64,000 nt of DNA from Pomphorhynchus laevis (GCA_012934845.2 WNNJ02001796.1:1-64000); one strand, 5' to 3'; shown: positions 1-10,185, counted from the first letter of the stretch. A program made the numbers and translations. Notes: generated by a model from the letters alone, not told the origin.

Positions 1-125
1 AGGGGCCGTAACCTTATAACATAGCAGTTTCTTCTGATAACATCTAATTCTTATTCTGATACAACGTCTGTTATTTATTAGTGAATTCATAAAAATGACG
101 TTTATTTTATATTTCAATTTTATTC
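1..125 (+). repeat. Penelope-like element tail, 5'-truncated copy
   Basis: This copy of the non-coding tail that follows the Penelope-like reverse transcriptase elsewhere starts at AGGGGCC and runs through the block ending in CAATTCATAAAAATGACG. It matches the tails near 6.05 kb and 63.15 kb. The window edge cuts it. No RT sequence precedes it here. Confidence 0.7.
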
Positions 126-212
126 GTATATATAATTCAAATATCACGGTACTCTGATGCTTCTACAACTCTACAAAAAAGTTATAAATTGACGATTTCG
201 TATTTATTTGGC

Positions 213-365
213 ACAGCTGTGATATTGCCTCGAGGAATAGTGGCTGAAACCTGATAGCATAGCAGTTCCTGTTGATGACATCTAGTCCTTATTCTGATAC
301 AACTTCTGTTATTTATTAGTGAATTCATAAAAATGACGTTTATTTTATATTTCAATTTTTTATTT
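213..365 (+). repeat. Penelope-like tail with hammerhead-like core (diverged)
   Basis: This is a second tail copy. Its hammerhead-like strands lie at 213-288: a CTC cleavage-site equivalent followed by GAGGA, then CTGAAAC, then a diverged TTGATGA. GAGGA (232-236) can pair with TTCCT just before TTGATGA. It continues into the ATGACGTTTATTTT block. It is more decayed than the copy at 63.15 kb. Confidence 0.6.
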
Positions 366-460
366 TAACTTGATTTAAATTATAGAAAATCTTAATAAAT
401 CTTAATAATCTTAAAAATCTTTATATATAAAGACACAATAGTCTTTATAGTTATCACAAA

Positions 461-535
461 AGCAGTCGAAACGCACCCTAACCACTTCATCCGACTGACG
501 ATGACTGCTGGGTGGTTTGGGGCGTCTCGGAGTGA
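461..535 (+). ncRNA. Reverse-order hammerhead-like ribozyme motif, copy 1
   Basis: The order along the strand is as follows. AGCAGTC (461-467), GAAA (468-471) and a stem III strand (472-485) come first. Next are the stem I strand TTCATCCGA (486-494), CTGACGA (495-501) and GACTGCT (503-509). Then come the second stem III strand (512-524), GTC (524-526) and TCGGA-G-TGA (527-535). Stem II has 7 perfect pairs. Stem III has 12 pairs with one bulge and one U-U mismatch. Stem I has 5 plus 3 pairs around a bulged G. All core nucleotides of a hammerhead are present, but GAAA precedes CUGANGA. Cleavage is inferred after C526 and is untested. Confidence 0.7.
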
Positions 536-850
536 TACATTAGACTGATGGAGCTGATGATCGAAGTTCAGTTTTGTAGCGACTCATATGGATTTAAAAT
601 CAATAGTAGCCTGTTTAGGCTCCTGGACCACAGTTACAAGCGATTTTTCGCACTACCAATTTATAAAAAACGTATTCCTTTCGGAATCCTGTGAGAAATT
701 CAGTGCCCTCGTAACCAACGGATACGCATTTGTGCATATAAAGAATAACTAGAAGGTCTACACACGCAACAAGCCAGTAAAAACGCTTTCTGCACCTGAG
801 TTTTGTTTAGCATCGTGAGGAATTGCTGGTGTCTTTATAGTTATCACAAA

Positions 851-925
851 AGCAGTCGAAACGCACCCTAACCACTTCATCCGACTGACGATGACTGCTG
901 GGTGGTTTGGGGCGTCTCGGAGTGA
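851..925 (+). ncRNA. Reverse-order hammerhead-like ribozyme motif, copy 2
   Basis: This motif is identical to the one at 461-535, shifted by 390 bp. It makes the array a dimer of motif-bearing units. In such a dimer the CUGANGA strand of one unit could pair with the GAAA and GUC strands of the other. Confidence 0.7.
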
Positions 926-1296
926 TACATTAGACTGATGGAGCTGATGATCGAAGTTCAGTTTTGTAGCGACTCATATGGATTTAAAATCAATAGTAGC
1001 CTGTTTATGCTCCTGGACCACAGTTACAAGCGATTTTTCGCATTACCAATTTATAAAAAACAATTTATATATGCATTGATCGATATATATATATATATAT
1101 ATATCAAATCATGGCTCATTTCAAAAGTATTTATTAAATTGAATTAGAGTAAGAATTATCGTCATAGCAACAAAGTATTAGATAGCCAGTTGAATTATAG
1201 AAAGGACAAATTTTTGAAAACGAAGAAGAAACAATATGGTATAATGAACTTTTTGATAACGTATCTAAATATTTATGATAACATTTTGTAATTTAG

Positions 1297-3999
1297 AAAT
1301 CGAATTTATGTATTATTGGACTTATAATCTTCTTAATGTTACTAATATCTAAAGTATCATGCGAACGATTCTATAGATTGACTGATTATGACCCAAACAA
1401 GCATGAGAATGTTAAGGAAGGTAGATGTTGGCGTTATGGTCAATACTACGATAAAGGTTCGAAATCATGTGTGGATTTTCCAAAAAAACCAACAGCCAGA
1501 GAGGTTAAGGATTTTAGCCGTTATAGATATATAGAAATGGAATACATATGCCAGCAAATGTGGCTATCATACAGTAAAGAGCTCAAGTTATGTGTCATGA
1601 ATTCGAATCATTTCAACTACCTAAACAAAGTTAATTTAACGCATTTAGCTTACCGCGTATGGCTTAAACGCAACGATCAGGCCAATAAAACTCAGATAGA
1701 GGAAATGGATGAGCACAATGCTGCTGAATGTTTGAAGGGTGGTAGAATATATGACTTAAATTTAAAAGATTGCGAATTTATTTATTTGGATCCGATGGAG
1801 AAAAACAAAATTGAAGCTATCAATAAAATATTAACAAAAGATTTGAGAGAAGAAATATGGAACAGGAATTGTCGTTACAATGGCGAACAGTATTATAATC
1901 CCAGTTTAAAAATGTGCATACAAATTAGTTATAGAGTACCCAGAGTAGTATCAGCAATTCCGAATACGACATTTGTTGGTAATTATATAGATTCGTTTGA
2001 GAGACGCCTGTACTGCGCACTTCTTGGACGTGATTATTATGAAGATGGTGAATACGATGGATGTCGACTTTTTAATGTAACAATGCCATTAAATAGTGTT
2101 TACGAAGAATATACCCATGTTTTTATACATGCGAAACAAATTATATGTGGTCGTTTCGGCATGTTATATCAACGTGAAATCGATATATGCATTGAAACAC
2201 CCGAAATCCAAGTGAAACGTAAAAAACGATATATCGACCTTTGTCTGGATCCAAGATGTGAGCATAAGCAGTCTACAGCAGAGTACGGTCCAAATCTATA
2301 TTTGCTCGTATCCCAAAATGATCAAACATGCTTTGAACAAGGACTACATTATGCCAAAGCATACGATCGTTGTGAGCAGTTTCCAGATCACCCACATCGT
2401 ACAATGGCAACCGCGTACCGTCTGCGTTATTTACCTTTAATGCATCAGATGCTCAGAACTCACTGCTATAAAAATAATTTGGATTATTCAAAACAGCTAC
2501 AATTTTGTATATCAAAAACGAAACATAAAAACTATAACAGTGAGCACAGTAAGGAAGAACGAAAAGTATCTAATTCGACTAATTACCGAGACAATCAATG
2601 GTCAATGTGCATGAATAAAGGATTGGATTATAACTATATAAGTGACCAATGTATTCCATATCCGAAAGAACTAACTTCAGACGATAGAAAGTACTTTGAA
2701 AAGTATAGAAGTAAACAAGTCAAAACAGCATGTGAATTTTACAAGCGAGAATACATGAGTAATATTAACTACTGTCCGAAAAATGGAGAACTAGAAGGGA
2801 TGGGCATTGCGCATGAAATTGATCTAGAAATTGTTCAAGAATTAAGAACAAATTTCCTCATAAAATATTGTCATTCGAAACGTTTGGAGTACGATGAAGC
2901 CATGAACTTATGTGTAGCAATATACGAAAAGTCTAAACCAGTTAAGCATGTCTATACCGATCTAGCTAAACAATATTGTATTGAAATTGGTCGATTCTAC
3001 GATCCGGTGTATGATTCTTGTATTAGATCTCCAAAAGACTTAATAATTAATCCTTTGGATCATCAAAAAACAATGTGTGAATTTCTTAACCAGGAATACG
3101 ATCCTCACTTCGGATTTTGTGTTATGCGAAGAAAATCGTATGAAAAAGAAACTCCCGTGGTTCCAGTTGTACCCGCTAATCATGACGGTCACGAATTATG
3201 TCTAAAAGCCGGAATGGAGTTTGATATAAATATAAATCAATGTGTTCATTTTCCACATATAATGAGTAAAAAATACATATCTACTATTCGAATAAGGTTG
3301 AAGAAATACATTGACAGATGGTACAAGCGCTTTTGCGAAGCAGCTGGGCAACCATTCGATAGCGCTTATCGAGCTTGCGGCTACACAGATGAGAGAATTT
3401 ATTTATTAAATAAGCGAGGAGTAGGACATTATGCATCACCTGTCAATAAGCATGACGGATTTTATTGTTTTCTCGAAGGTTTAACGCTAGAACGAACATT
3501 AGACCGCACATATTATTGTGATCCTCTACCACAGGACGAAGAGAGTAGAAGGCGATTAGGCGAGGAAGTTATGCAATATCGCAAAATGTATATTCATCAT
3601 AGATGCCCGATTTACTCTACGTACGATGACAGGGTTCAATTTTGCATAAGAAGGCCACAAAAGGAATTTAAGCTGATGTATACAAAATCCAGTTACATAT
3701 TATTATATCCATTTTTTCGAGCACCACATATAGAAGTCGATGATAAGAGTAAATCTATACGCAAAAAGAGAGATAAAACTGATGAGAAATGCTGTATGTC
3801 AAAAGGATTAACCTGGTCAACAGATCCGTCGCGTAACATTTGTTTAAAATACCGTGTTCAACCAACCCCACAGGAGCTAGAATATTACAAAGAAGACAAA
3901 CATGGTTTAAGGAATGAAATTTTAGCAGAATACTGCTATAGCAGAAAGCTTATTCCACATGAAAATCGTCAAATTTGCATTTATGCTGACTCATTGTAA
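1297..3999 (+). CDS. Secreted cysteine-repeat protein (unrecognised family), 5' exon missing
   Basis: The open frame runs without interruption to TAA at 3997-3999. The first ATG is at 1336 and gives 887 aa. The frame extends upstream to 1297, next to an acceptor-like TTTAG, and the extra residues form a strongly hydrophobic stretch ending just before the first Cys. The real start and the front of the signal peptide therefore probably lie in an upstream exon. The mature part holds about nineteen units of the form C-x3-[G/N]-x2-[Y/F]-[D/x]-x5-6-C. They alternate in spacing, so pairs make modules of roughly 90 residues. Basic cleavage-like sites lie near residues 294-298 (KRKKR) and 809-813, and several N-glycosylation sequons are present. 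No transmembrane anchor is evident at the C end. AATAAA occurs at 3998 and 4048. I do not recognise the family. The length and regular cysteines argue for a real, expressed extracellular protein. Confidence 0.8.
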   Translation, partial: KSNLCIIGLIIFLMLLISKVSCERFYRLTDYDPNKHENVKEGRCWRYGQYYDKGSKSCVDFPKKPTAREVKDFSRYRYIEMEYICQQMWLSYSKELKLCVMNSNHFNYLNKVNLTHLAYRVWLKRNDQANKTQIEEMDEHNAAECLKGGRIYDLNLKDCEFIYLDPMEKNKIEAINKILTKDLREEIWNRNCRYNGEQYYNPSLKMCIQISYRVPRVVSAIPNTTFVGNYIDSFERRLYCALLGRDYYEDGEYDGCRLFNVTMPLNSVYEEYTHVFIHAKQIICGRFGMLYQREIDICIETPEIQVKRKKRYIDLCLDPRCEHKQSTAEYGPNLYLLVSQNDQTCFEQGLHYAKAYDRCEQFPDHPHRTMATAYRLRYLPLMHQMLRTHCYKNNLDYSKQLQFCISKTKHKNYNSEHSKEERKVSNSTNYRDNQWSMCMNKGLDYNYISDQCIPYPKELTSDDRKYFEKYRSKQVKTACEFYKREYMSNINYCPKNGELEGMGIAHEIDLEIVQELRTNFLIKYCHSKRLEYDEAMNLCVAIYEKSKPVKHVYTDLAKQYCIEIGRFYDPVYDSCIRSPKDLIINPLDHQKTMCEFLNQEYDPHFGFCVMRRKSYEKETPVVPVVPANHDGHELCLKAGMEFDININQCVHFPHIMSKKYISTIRIRLKKYIDRWYKRFCEAAGQPFDSAYRACGYTDERIYLLNKRGVGHYASPVNKHDGFYCFLEGLTLERTLDRTYYCDPLPQDEESRRRLGEEVMQYRKMYIHHRCPIYSTYDDRVQFCIRRPQKEFKLMYTKSSYILLYPFFRAPHIEVDDKSKSIRKKRDKTDEKCCMSKGLTWSTDPSRNICLKYRVQPTPQELEYYKEDKHGLRNEILAEYCYSRKLIPHENRQICIYADSL

Positions 4000-4053
4000 T
4001 AAACAAATCATTTTGTCACGTGGGATCATTTTAAATCATTTTATATTAATAAA
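3998..4053 (+). terminator. Polyadenylation signals of the cysteine-repeat gene
   Basis: AATAAA overlaps the stop codon (3998-4003) and occurs again at 4048-4053. Either could direct 3' end formation of the upstream gene. Confidence 0.4.
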
Positions 4054-5240
4054 ATATAATTTGTTCGATTTTGATTTGAGAAAATAGACAAAAGTTAATT
4101 TAATTGAACAGAGAAGAATATTCAGAATCCTATGATATTTTTGATTACTTGAAGTTATGCAACATAATTTGTATTAAACTCGAATAATTCGCTTAGTTAC
4201 GAACTTTGAAATTTTTGAATTCAATTTTTAAATATAATTTATATAAATAATAACAAATGGGACAATCTATGTGGTTAGCTAGTGCAATCAAAGGTAACAT
4301 AAAATTAATCAAATTCGTTTCCAATATTTCGGTGGCGCACAGCTCAAAGTGTTTAAGGAAACCTATTGTAATCAGTTAAAAGTTATAACAGCTAGTTATA
4401 ATGCTCTTTGAAACATTAATAACATGCTGTTATAACAGCTAGTTATAACGCTCTTTATACGCAATCATTGGGGTGTAGTATGTGGCCATTAAATTAGTGT
4501 TTCATATTGTGGCGATTTTGCTACCTTACATTATAGAAGGAAGAAAAATTTTTAATTTTCTAACAGCCTTGCGTTGATAACATGAGAATTTTGCATCCGG
4601 TGATTAATAATGGCAGATGATAAACTGTTCACTTTTCGAAAGTTGAATCTATGTTAGGCAATTCTTTCGTATGCATACATTCTTACAATCCTCACAACGA
4701 ATTTGAAATACTACATGTTCCTCAACGGATTTTGTTTAAATTTCGACTTCGAAGTAAATTGAATATTAGGGAAGACTATATTTTCATGCTCTTTTTAACT
4801 CAGCCGAACAAATGAGTAAGATATAAAGTAAAGACGTATAACTTAAAATGATAATTCTATTCTTAGCCCTGCAAATCTAAAGATTATTTACAATTTATTT
4901 AATTAAAAAAATAATTAGCAAATTTAGCAAATTTCGATTCTACTCTCAATTCGACGAGAAGCTAATGTAACTAGATTACAATTTCAATTAGATTGCAATA
5001 ATCGAATAAAGATTTTTAATTGTAAATAATAAAGTTTTTATTTTTATGATTATTTAAAATTTACCGTTACTGTTTTCGTTACTTATATGAGCGATGCTAT
5101 GTCTAGTCACATAAATCATACTTTGAATGCTGACAACAGTATCTATGTAATTATCAAATTTATAGTTATATAAATTTATTTATATAACTATAAATAAACA
5201 ACTATGTTATTGATGTTATAATAATTATAACGCCTATCTA
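4054..5240. other. AT-rich intergenic stretch
   Basis: I see no gene here. A short direct repeat containing the palindrome-like GTTATAACAGCTAGTTATAA occurs twice (about 4383-4410 and 4430-4457). The stretch ends in A/T-rich sequence just before the Penelope-like RT. Confidence 0.5.
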
Positions 5241-5273
5241 ACAAAAATTAAACCATCAAATAAATATAAATAT

Positions 5274-5960
5274 ATGGATAAAATTGAATTAATAGAATCC
5301 TTAAATATTTTGATAAATCAAAATTATTTAAAAGTAGGGACATCTATATTTAGACAAGTAAAAGGTGTTCCAATGGGTGGTAATAGTAGCCCAATTATAG
5401 CTGACTTGTTTTTAAGCTTTATAGAATATGAATTTGTTCATAACTGTTTAACAAATAAGTCCAAATTATATAAAGATGTGAAACATATGTTTCGATACAT
5501 TGATGATATATGTGTATTTAATTCTAATAATTTTTATTCAATAAGAAAACAAATTTATCCAGGTAGCCTAATATTTAATAAAATCAATATTAATGATAAA
5601 GAAGTTATATATCTAGATATGAACATTAAATTAACATCAATTAAAACTACTTTTAATTTATATCGTAAAGATGACATATTTAAATTTACAAGAAACATAT
5701 TTTTGCATGAGCATTCATGCATACCATATAATATAAAATATAATACATTAAATAATGAAATTTTAAGAATTGCAACAATATGTAATGATATTGGCTTTCT
5801 TCAAAATCATTTAAATAATTTAATAGATACATATTTTAAACTAGGTTACTATAAAAATAACATCAAGCAGAAAATAGTAAAATATATAAATCAACACAAT
5901 AATATAAAGAATAAATTTAAACTCTTAAGTGGCAAATTTTTATGGATGGATAATAAATAA
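5274..5960 (+). mobile_element. Penelope-like element, reverse transcriptase (C-terminal part)
   Basis: An open frame of 228 aa carries late RT motifs: a GVPMGGNSSPIIADL block near residues 31-45 and the catalytic FRYIDD box near residues 73-78. A C-terminal thumb-like region follows and ends in WMDNK. The YIDD box and the DFSTLYT motif seen in related fragments at 21.9 kb are typical of Penelope-like RTs rather than LINEs. I see no GIY-YIG nuclease in or after the frame. The N-terminal RT part is absent, so the copy is 5'-truncated. The conserved tail follows about 75 bp after the stop. This is the cleanest copy of the family in the window. Confidence 0.7.
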
Positions 5961-6383
5961 TATACTTTGGCATTAGAATAAGATACTAGATAGTTATTTC
6001 AGAGGAAATACATCATTGGCATGTATTTGGCCCCGCTGCTATGTTGGGTAGAAGAGTTAGGGGCCAAAACCTGATAGCATAGCAGTTCCTCCTGATGACC
6101 TCTAATTCTTATTCTGATACAACGTCTGTTATTTATTAGTCAATTCATAAAAATGACGTTTATTTTAAATTTTATTTTTTATTTTTTATTTTTATTTTTA
6201 TTATTATTTATTAGTTAATTATTAAAAAGGACGTTTATTCTCAATTTCAATTTTTTATTTTAACTTGATTTAAATTATAGAAAATCTAAAAACAATTATT
6301 AATTTTATTATTTAATTATTAAATTTTGATTTAGCATTATTGTGTTTTTTTTATAATTATATTAAATACGTAGACTCAGTTAG
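5961..6383 (+). repeat. Penelope-like 3' tail
   Basis: This non-coding tail follows the RT. It has a hammerhead-like segment at 6036-6110 (GTA, a diverged GAAA region, CTGATGA at 6092-6098). A block ending in ATGACGTTTATTTT follows, then an AT-rich stretch closing at ACGTAGACTCAGTTA. The same closing word recurs near 8.17, 15.66 and 63.77 kb, so it probably marks the element's 3' region. Confidence 0.65.
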
Positions 6384-7767
6384 CTGATTTAATTTATCTG
6401 ATTGGTATTTTATCTGAAAAGTATCTTAATGGAATTTATTCTAAAGAATAATGTCTGAATTTGAAGCTAAACACTTCATACAGCCAAACACAGAAACAGC
6501 CATGGGCACAGCATTTGCTCCGAGTTATGAGTGACTATGAAGTGAACATAATGCAGTCATTTGAATTCAATCAAATATTTACGGAAAACTAGCATCAATA
6601 CTGAAATATCCACACGAAAATAGGGAGCATCAAAATTGTACAAAAAAAACAACTATTCATAGCGAGGTAGCGAGAATTATGAATATATGCAGCGAACCCG
6701 ATATACGCGAGATTCAGATCCAAAAAACAACTTAAAAACCGATGTTACATATTTAGTAGCCACAAATATTCTTAATTAATTTGCAATCGTGTAGAAAACT
6801 TAGACTAAACCTATAATATTGAAACCTCACTATAATATTGCAATCGTGTAGAAAACCTGTACATAACGAAGAGTGGAAGCAAACTCTAGATCTCAGTGTA
6901 CGAGAACAAAAAACGAAAGACGAATATTTAGATAATGATATACATAAACGTTTTTTAACTTTTGTGAAAAAAATCACTATAAATTAGATATTAATTTAAT
7001 AATAATTTCTGTACTAATTATTAATCTTACATTTCGAATAATATATTTGTAAATAATTAAATCATCATTTATTTCTATTAATATTTGATTTGCTAAATCA
7101 AATTCTGCAGCTGTTTGTTCATTACACAAACAATAGGAAATATTGCATCATTTCCTATCAACAAGAAGTGCACGATATATCAAACTACGTGAACTCTAAT
7201 TTCATTTAGATTATAATTTATAGTTTTAAATTTTAATTTATTTATAATTTAAATTTTCGACACCACAAATATTCATCATTATAACATTGCAATTTCCTTT
7301 GAGGATACCTATTGACACAGGTTCACTAAAAGGTGTTTAATTTGAACTTTAAATAATAATCTTTTCAAAATAACAATCGATTTCATATTCTTTATTCTTG
7401 TATTGTTCAATATCTCGGCTACTTGTATTAATAATTAAATATAACATAAATTACTTAAAACATTTCCAATTAAAAAATACATTTATACCAAAAGTAGTAT
7501 TACGATTACGATACAATTACGTCATTACTTTAATGTCCTTTTACAAATTAAAAATAATTACGAATGAAATAAAAGTTGAAAATAATCACTCATTACAATC
7601 CAAAGCGTTTCTTTAATACTCATGTATTCTCTGTCAGTGACAGTTCAAAATTGGTTATATATTTTATAATATTCGTCTACCATATTTTCGAAAAATGCCG
7701 AGCAAAATAATACAAAATTCAGAAATAATACAATTGTGAAACATTGTTTCAGGTGTTAAGGAAGCAG
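6384..7767. other. AT-rich intergenic or intronic stretch
   Basis: I see no gene. Short ORFs here (for example 6753-6977 minus and 7398-7616 plus) have no recognisable motifs. The stretch lies downstream of the phosphatase exons and may include its 3' UTR if the exon candidate at 7866-7768 is used. Confidence 0.4.
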
Positions 7768-7866
7768 CTACGGATCGGACGCGTTTGAATCACACTCTGA
7801 ATTATCATCATTATTTGATTCGTTTGTCACAATTCTCGAGTTTGTCGATTCAGTAAATTCGTCCAA
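7768..7866 (-). CDS. Possible alternative terminal exon of the PP2C gene
   Basis: On the minus strand a pyrimidine-rich tract ending in TATAG is followed by 33 codons, beginning LDEFTEST and ending SNASDP-stop. The peptide is acidic and Ser/Asn-rich, like the accepted last exon at 13295-13165, and shares its EF-x-x-S start. The exon begins in phase 0, whereas exon 2 ends in phase 1. It therefore cannot be joined directly to exon 2, and an intervening exon or another donor would be needed. It could instead be a decayed duplicate of exon 3 or chance. Confidence 0.3.
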   Translation of the reverse strand: MDEFTESTNSRIVTNESNNDDNSECDSNASDP

Positions 7867-8159
7867 CTATAAAAAAAAGACAAAAAATAATTTTAAAATC
7901 TAATCTAATTTTATTAGATTAGATTTTTAATCAGAATGTTAAATTACAAATGTTTAATTAGATAAAAGATATAATTATATTAAAAGTTTTAAAATCGATA
8001 CAATTATTTTAAAAGATAAAATATTTAATATAAAATCTTTACAAAATGTTATAAAATAAAATTTATTTAAAATAGAAAAATTTAACAAAATTTAATTAAA
8101 TTAAATGAATTTAATTTTTTAAATTTATTTAAAAATTTATCTTTATTTATCTTTATTTT

Positions 8160-8176
8160 TACGTAGACTCAGTTAT
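8160..8176 (+). repeat. Isolated Penelope-like 3' end word
   Basis: The sequence ACGTAGACTCAGTTA, found at the end of Penelope-like tails at 6.37 and 63.76 kb, occurs here inside AT-rich sequence. It marks another tail remnant. Confidence 0.4.
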
Positions 8177-8379
8177 CTAATCTGAAAATTAAAAACAAAA
8201 TCAAATTGCTTAATTTGATTCAATTAAATATTATATAAAGTCATATAAAAATTACGTATAGTACCACAATTTTATTGTATTATTGTATTTTATTTTATTA
8301 TTGTATTATAATATTAAATAATATTATAATACATTAAATAGTTTATTTAATATAATATTAAAAAATAAGAAAATTATTA

Positions 8380-8775
8380 AATCTAAACAATATAAATATA
8401 TGAAATATATGTTTCGATACATTGATGATATATGTGTATTTAATTCTAATAATTTTTATTCAATTAGTGAGCACATTTATCCAGAAAGCCTTATTCTTAA
8501 CAAAACCAATATTAATGATAAAGAAGGTGTATATCTAGATATGAACATTAAATTAACATTAACTAAAACTACTATTAATTTATATCGTAAAGATGACATA
8601 TTTAAATTTACAAGAAACATATTTTTGCATGAGCATTCATGCATACCATATAATATAAAATATAATACATTAAATAATGAAATTTTAAGAATTGCAACAA
8701 TATGTAATGATATTGGCTTTCTTTAAAATCATTTAAATAATTTAATAGATACATATTTTAAACTAGGTTACTATA
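8380..8775 (+). mobile_element. Penelope-like RT fragment
   Basis: This fragment starts just before the YIDD box and continues into the C-terminal region, ending soon after the LGYYKN-encoding segment. It is close to the 10.2-kb and 23.2-kb copies (both share the ISEHIYPESL variant). Both ends are truncated, and it runs directly into the duplicated block at 8776. Confidence 0.65.
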
Positions 8776-9715
8776 AAAATAACATTAATTTATATCGTGA
8801 AGATAACATTAAATTAACATCAATTAAATAATCCTTAGATTAGGATAATCTAAGGATTATAATCCGCAGAAAGCCACTAAAACGGTATAAGAAATGTGAC
8901 ACACTTTGTGCCAATCAAATAAGCTAACTCAACCTATTTTCTCTGCAATACCTACAGATGAGGTTCGGTTTGCTTGTCACCGGAAGAATGATTTTCGAAC
9001 AATATGGCGAAGAGTTGAAGAGTGATAGAAAGAGGTGGGACGAGTGTCGTCTAAAAAAGGAGGTTGATGAACGACTGGGAGCCGACAGCGATGAGACGAA
9101 AAGTTACGAGTACATGGCGGAGTTGTATGCGGATGTGGATGGTAGGCCAGGAGAGTTGTGCAAGATATGTGGATGTGTGGTCAAAGCGACGGAGACGTAG
9201 GAGTACTCGAACGGCGAGGTTGATGATGCGTTGTAGTGGTAGGATTATGGATTTTGGACTTTGGAATGCTCTTTCTGCCGAAGTAATCGATGAAACGTCG
9301 GAGATGTAGTTCGAGGCATAGCTGGACAAATCTTTGCCTGACATGATGAAAATTGATCTCTCTAACGTCTAATGAATTACCAAACAGCATTACAAAAGAT
9401 ATAGGGTAGTCACGCTGTCCACAAAAGATAAAGGGATTACAAGGGAGTTATTCCCATCATTCTGGAATAATTGACTTTTACATTTAGTTTGCTTGAATAA
9501 ATAAATGAACTGGGATTTAAACAATTATAAGTCATTTTAAGCAAGGCGTTCAATATACCCAATGATATTAAATGAAGGAAGAAACCTCGTAAATAAAGTT
9601 TCTCGATTTGGATATTATATAACACTAGATTTTCTTATCATACAAAAACAGCAATAGAAAAATCGAAAAGTAACAGAAAAACCAAGAATTCGAAAATACC
9701 AAATTAAATGAAAGA
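8776..9715. repeat. Segmental duplication block (partner 24035-25279)
   Basis: Almost the whole interval reappears at 24035-25279 with only scattered differences by eye. It starts with an 85-bp piece containing the palindrome around TAATCCTTAGAT and includes a minus-strand L2-like LINE fragment. It then continues into unique-looking sequence and ends near CCAAATTAAATGAAA. The partner carries about 315 extra bp after position 24121. Because non-repeat flanks are shared, this is a duplication of genomic DNA, not two independent insertions. Confidence 0.8.
9040..9395 (-). mobile_element. L2/CR1-like LINE fragment (post-RT region)
   Basis: The minus strand encodes the segment after the RT catalytic domain: a leucine-rich LQRIINLAVRVLLRLRRFDHT block and a following LSWPTIHIRIQLR block. 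These match the same part of the 60.3-62.9 kb element. The frame is broken in at least two places here. The fragment is part of the duplicated block. Confidence 0.65.
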
Positions 9716-10185
9716 AAATTTATTGACAAGAAAAACTTAAAACAATATTTTAATTGCTACAGTAAAGTTATAGCTAAAAAAATTGCAATGAGATTGAAAA
9801 ATTATTCTATAAGCACATAATTGCGATACAATATAATCAGCTTTACACTCATTAATCAAGTGAAAAATCTAATTACTAGATAATTAATTATCAATTAATT
9901 ATCAATTAATTATCTAGATTAATTATCAATTAGATAATTAATCTAGATAATAGATAATCTTATTATCTATTAATATAATAACGATTAGAATTAATAGTTA
10001 ATAATTAATTTAAATTCAGTATTTATGATGGAAATAAACTAAATATTTTAGATATAAAATAACGAATATAAAATTTAAATATAAAATTTTAACGAATTCA
10101 TATTGATAATCTTATTATCTATTATATATTATAATCTTATTATATATGTTTTGATATTTATATTTATATTTATATTTATATTTTA
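9716..10185. other. AT-rich spacer with TAATTATCTAGAT repeats
   Basis: I see no gene. Around 9870-9965 short TAATTATC and TAGATAAT words repeat in both orientations and give simple foldback sequence. Confidence 0.4.

Larger units (their letters stand above)
441..1062 (+). repeat. Tandem 390-bp ribozyme-bearing repeat (two units)
   Basis: Two direct copies of one non-coding unit start at 441 and 831 (period 390). The second copy diverges after about 1062 into AT-rich sequence. The shared 230 bp are nearly identical by eye. Each copy begins with the 75-nt hammerhead-like motif described separately. A 69-codon ORF in the second copy (938-1147) is interrupted in the first and is not a gene. The architecture (short tandem units, one ribozyme-like motif each, no coding capacity) resembles the hammerhead-bearing satellites and retrozymes known in animals, but the motif differs in strand order. 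Confidence 0.8.

Noticed and set aside
461-535. Canonical type II hammerhead or HDV-like ribozyme
   Set aside because: GAAA and CUGANGA flank stem II as in type II, but only 20-23 nt lie between them, with no separate stem I and III hairpins. An HDV-like reading gives the right helix order but lacks P4 and the catalytic-C joint. The GUC-linked stem III explains all copies better.
938-1147. 69-codon ORF in the second 390-bp unit
   Set aside because: It is broken in the first unit and lies wholly in non-coding repeat and AT sequence.
2258-2440. 60-codon ORF inside the cysteine-repeat gene
   Set aside because: Alternative frame of a well-supported long frame.
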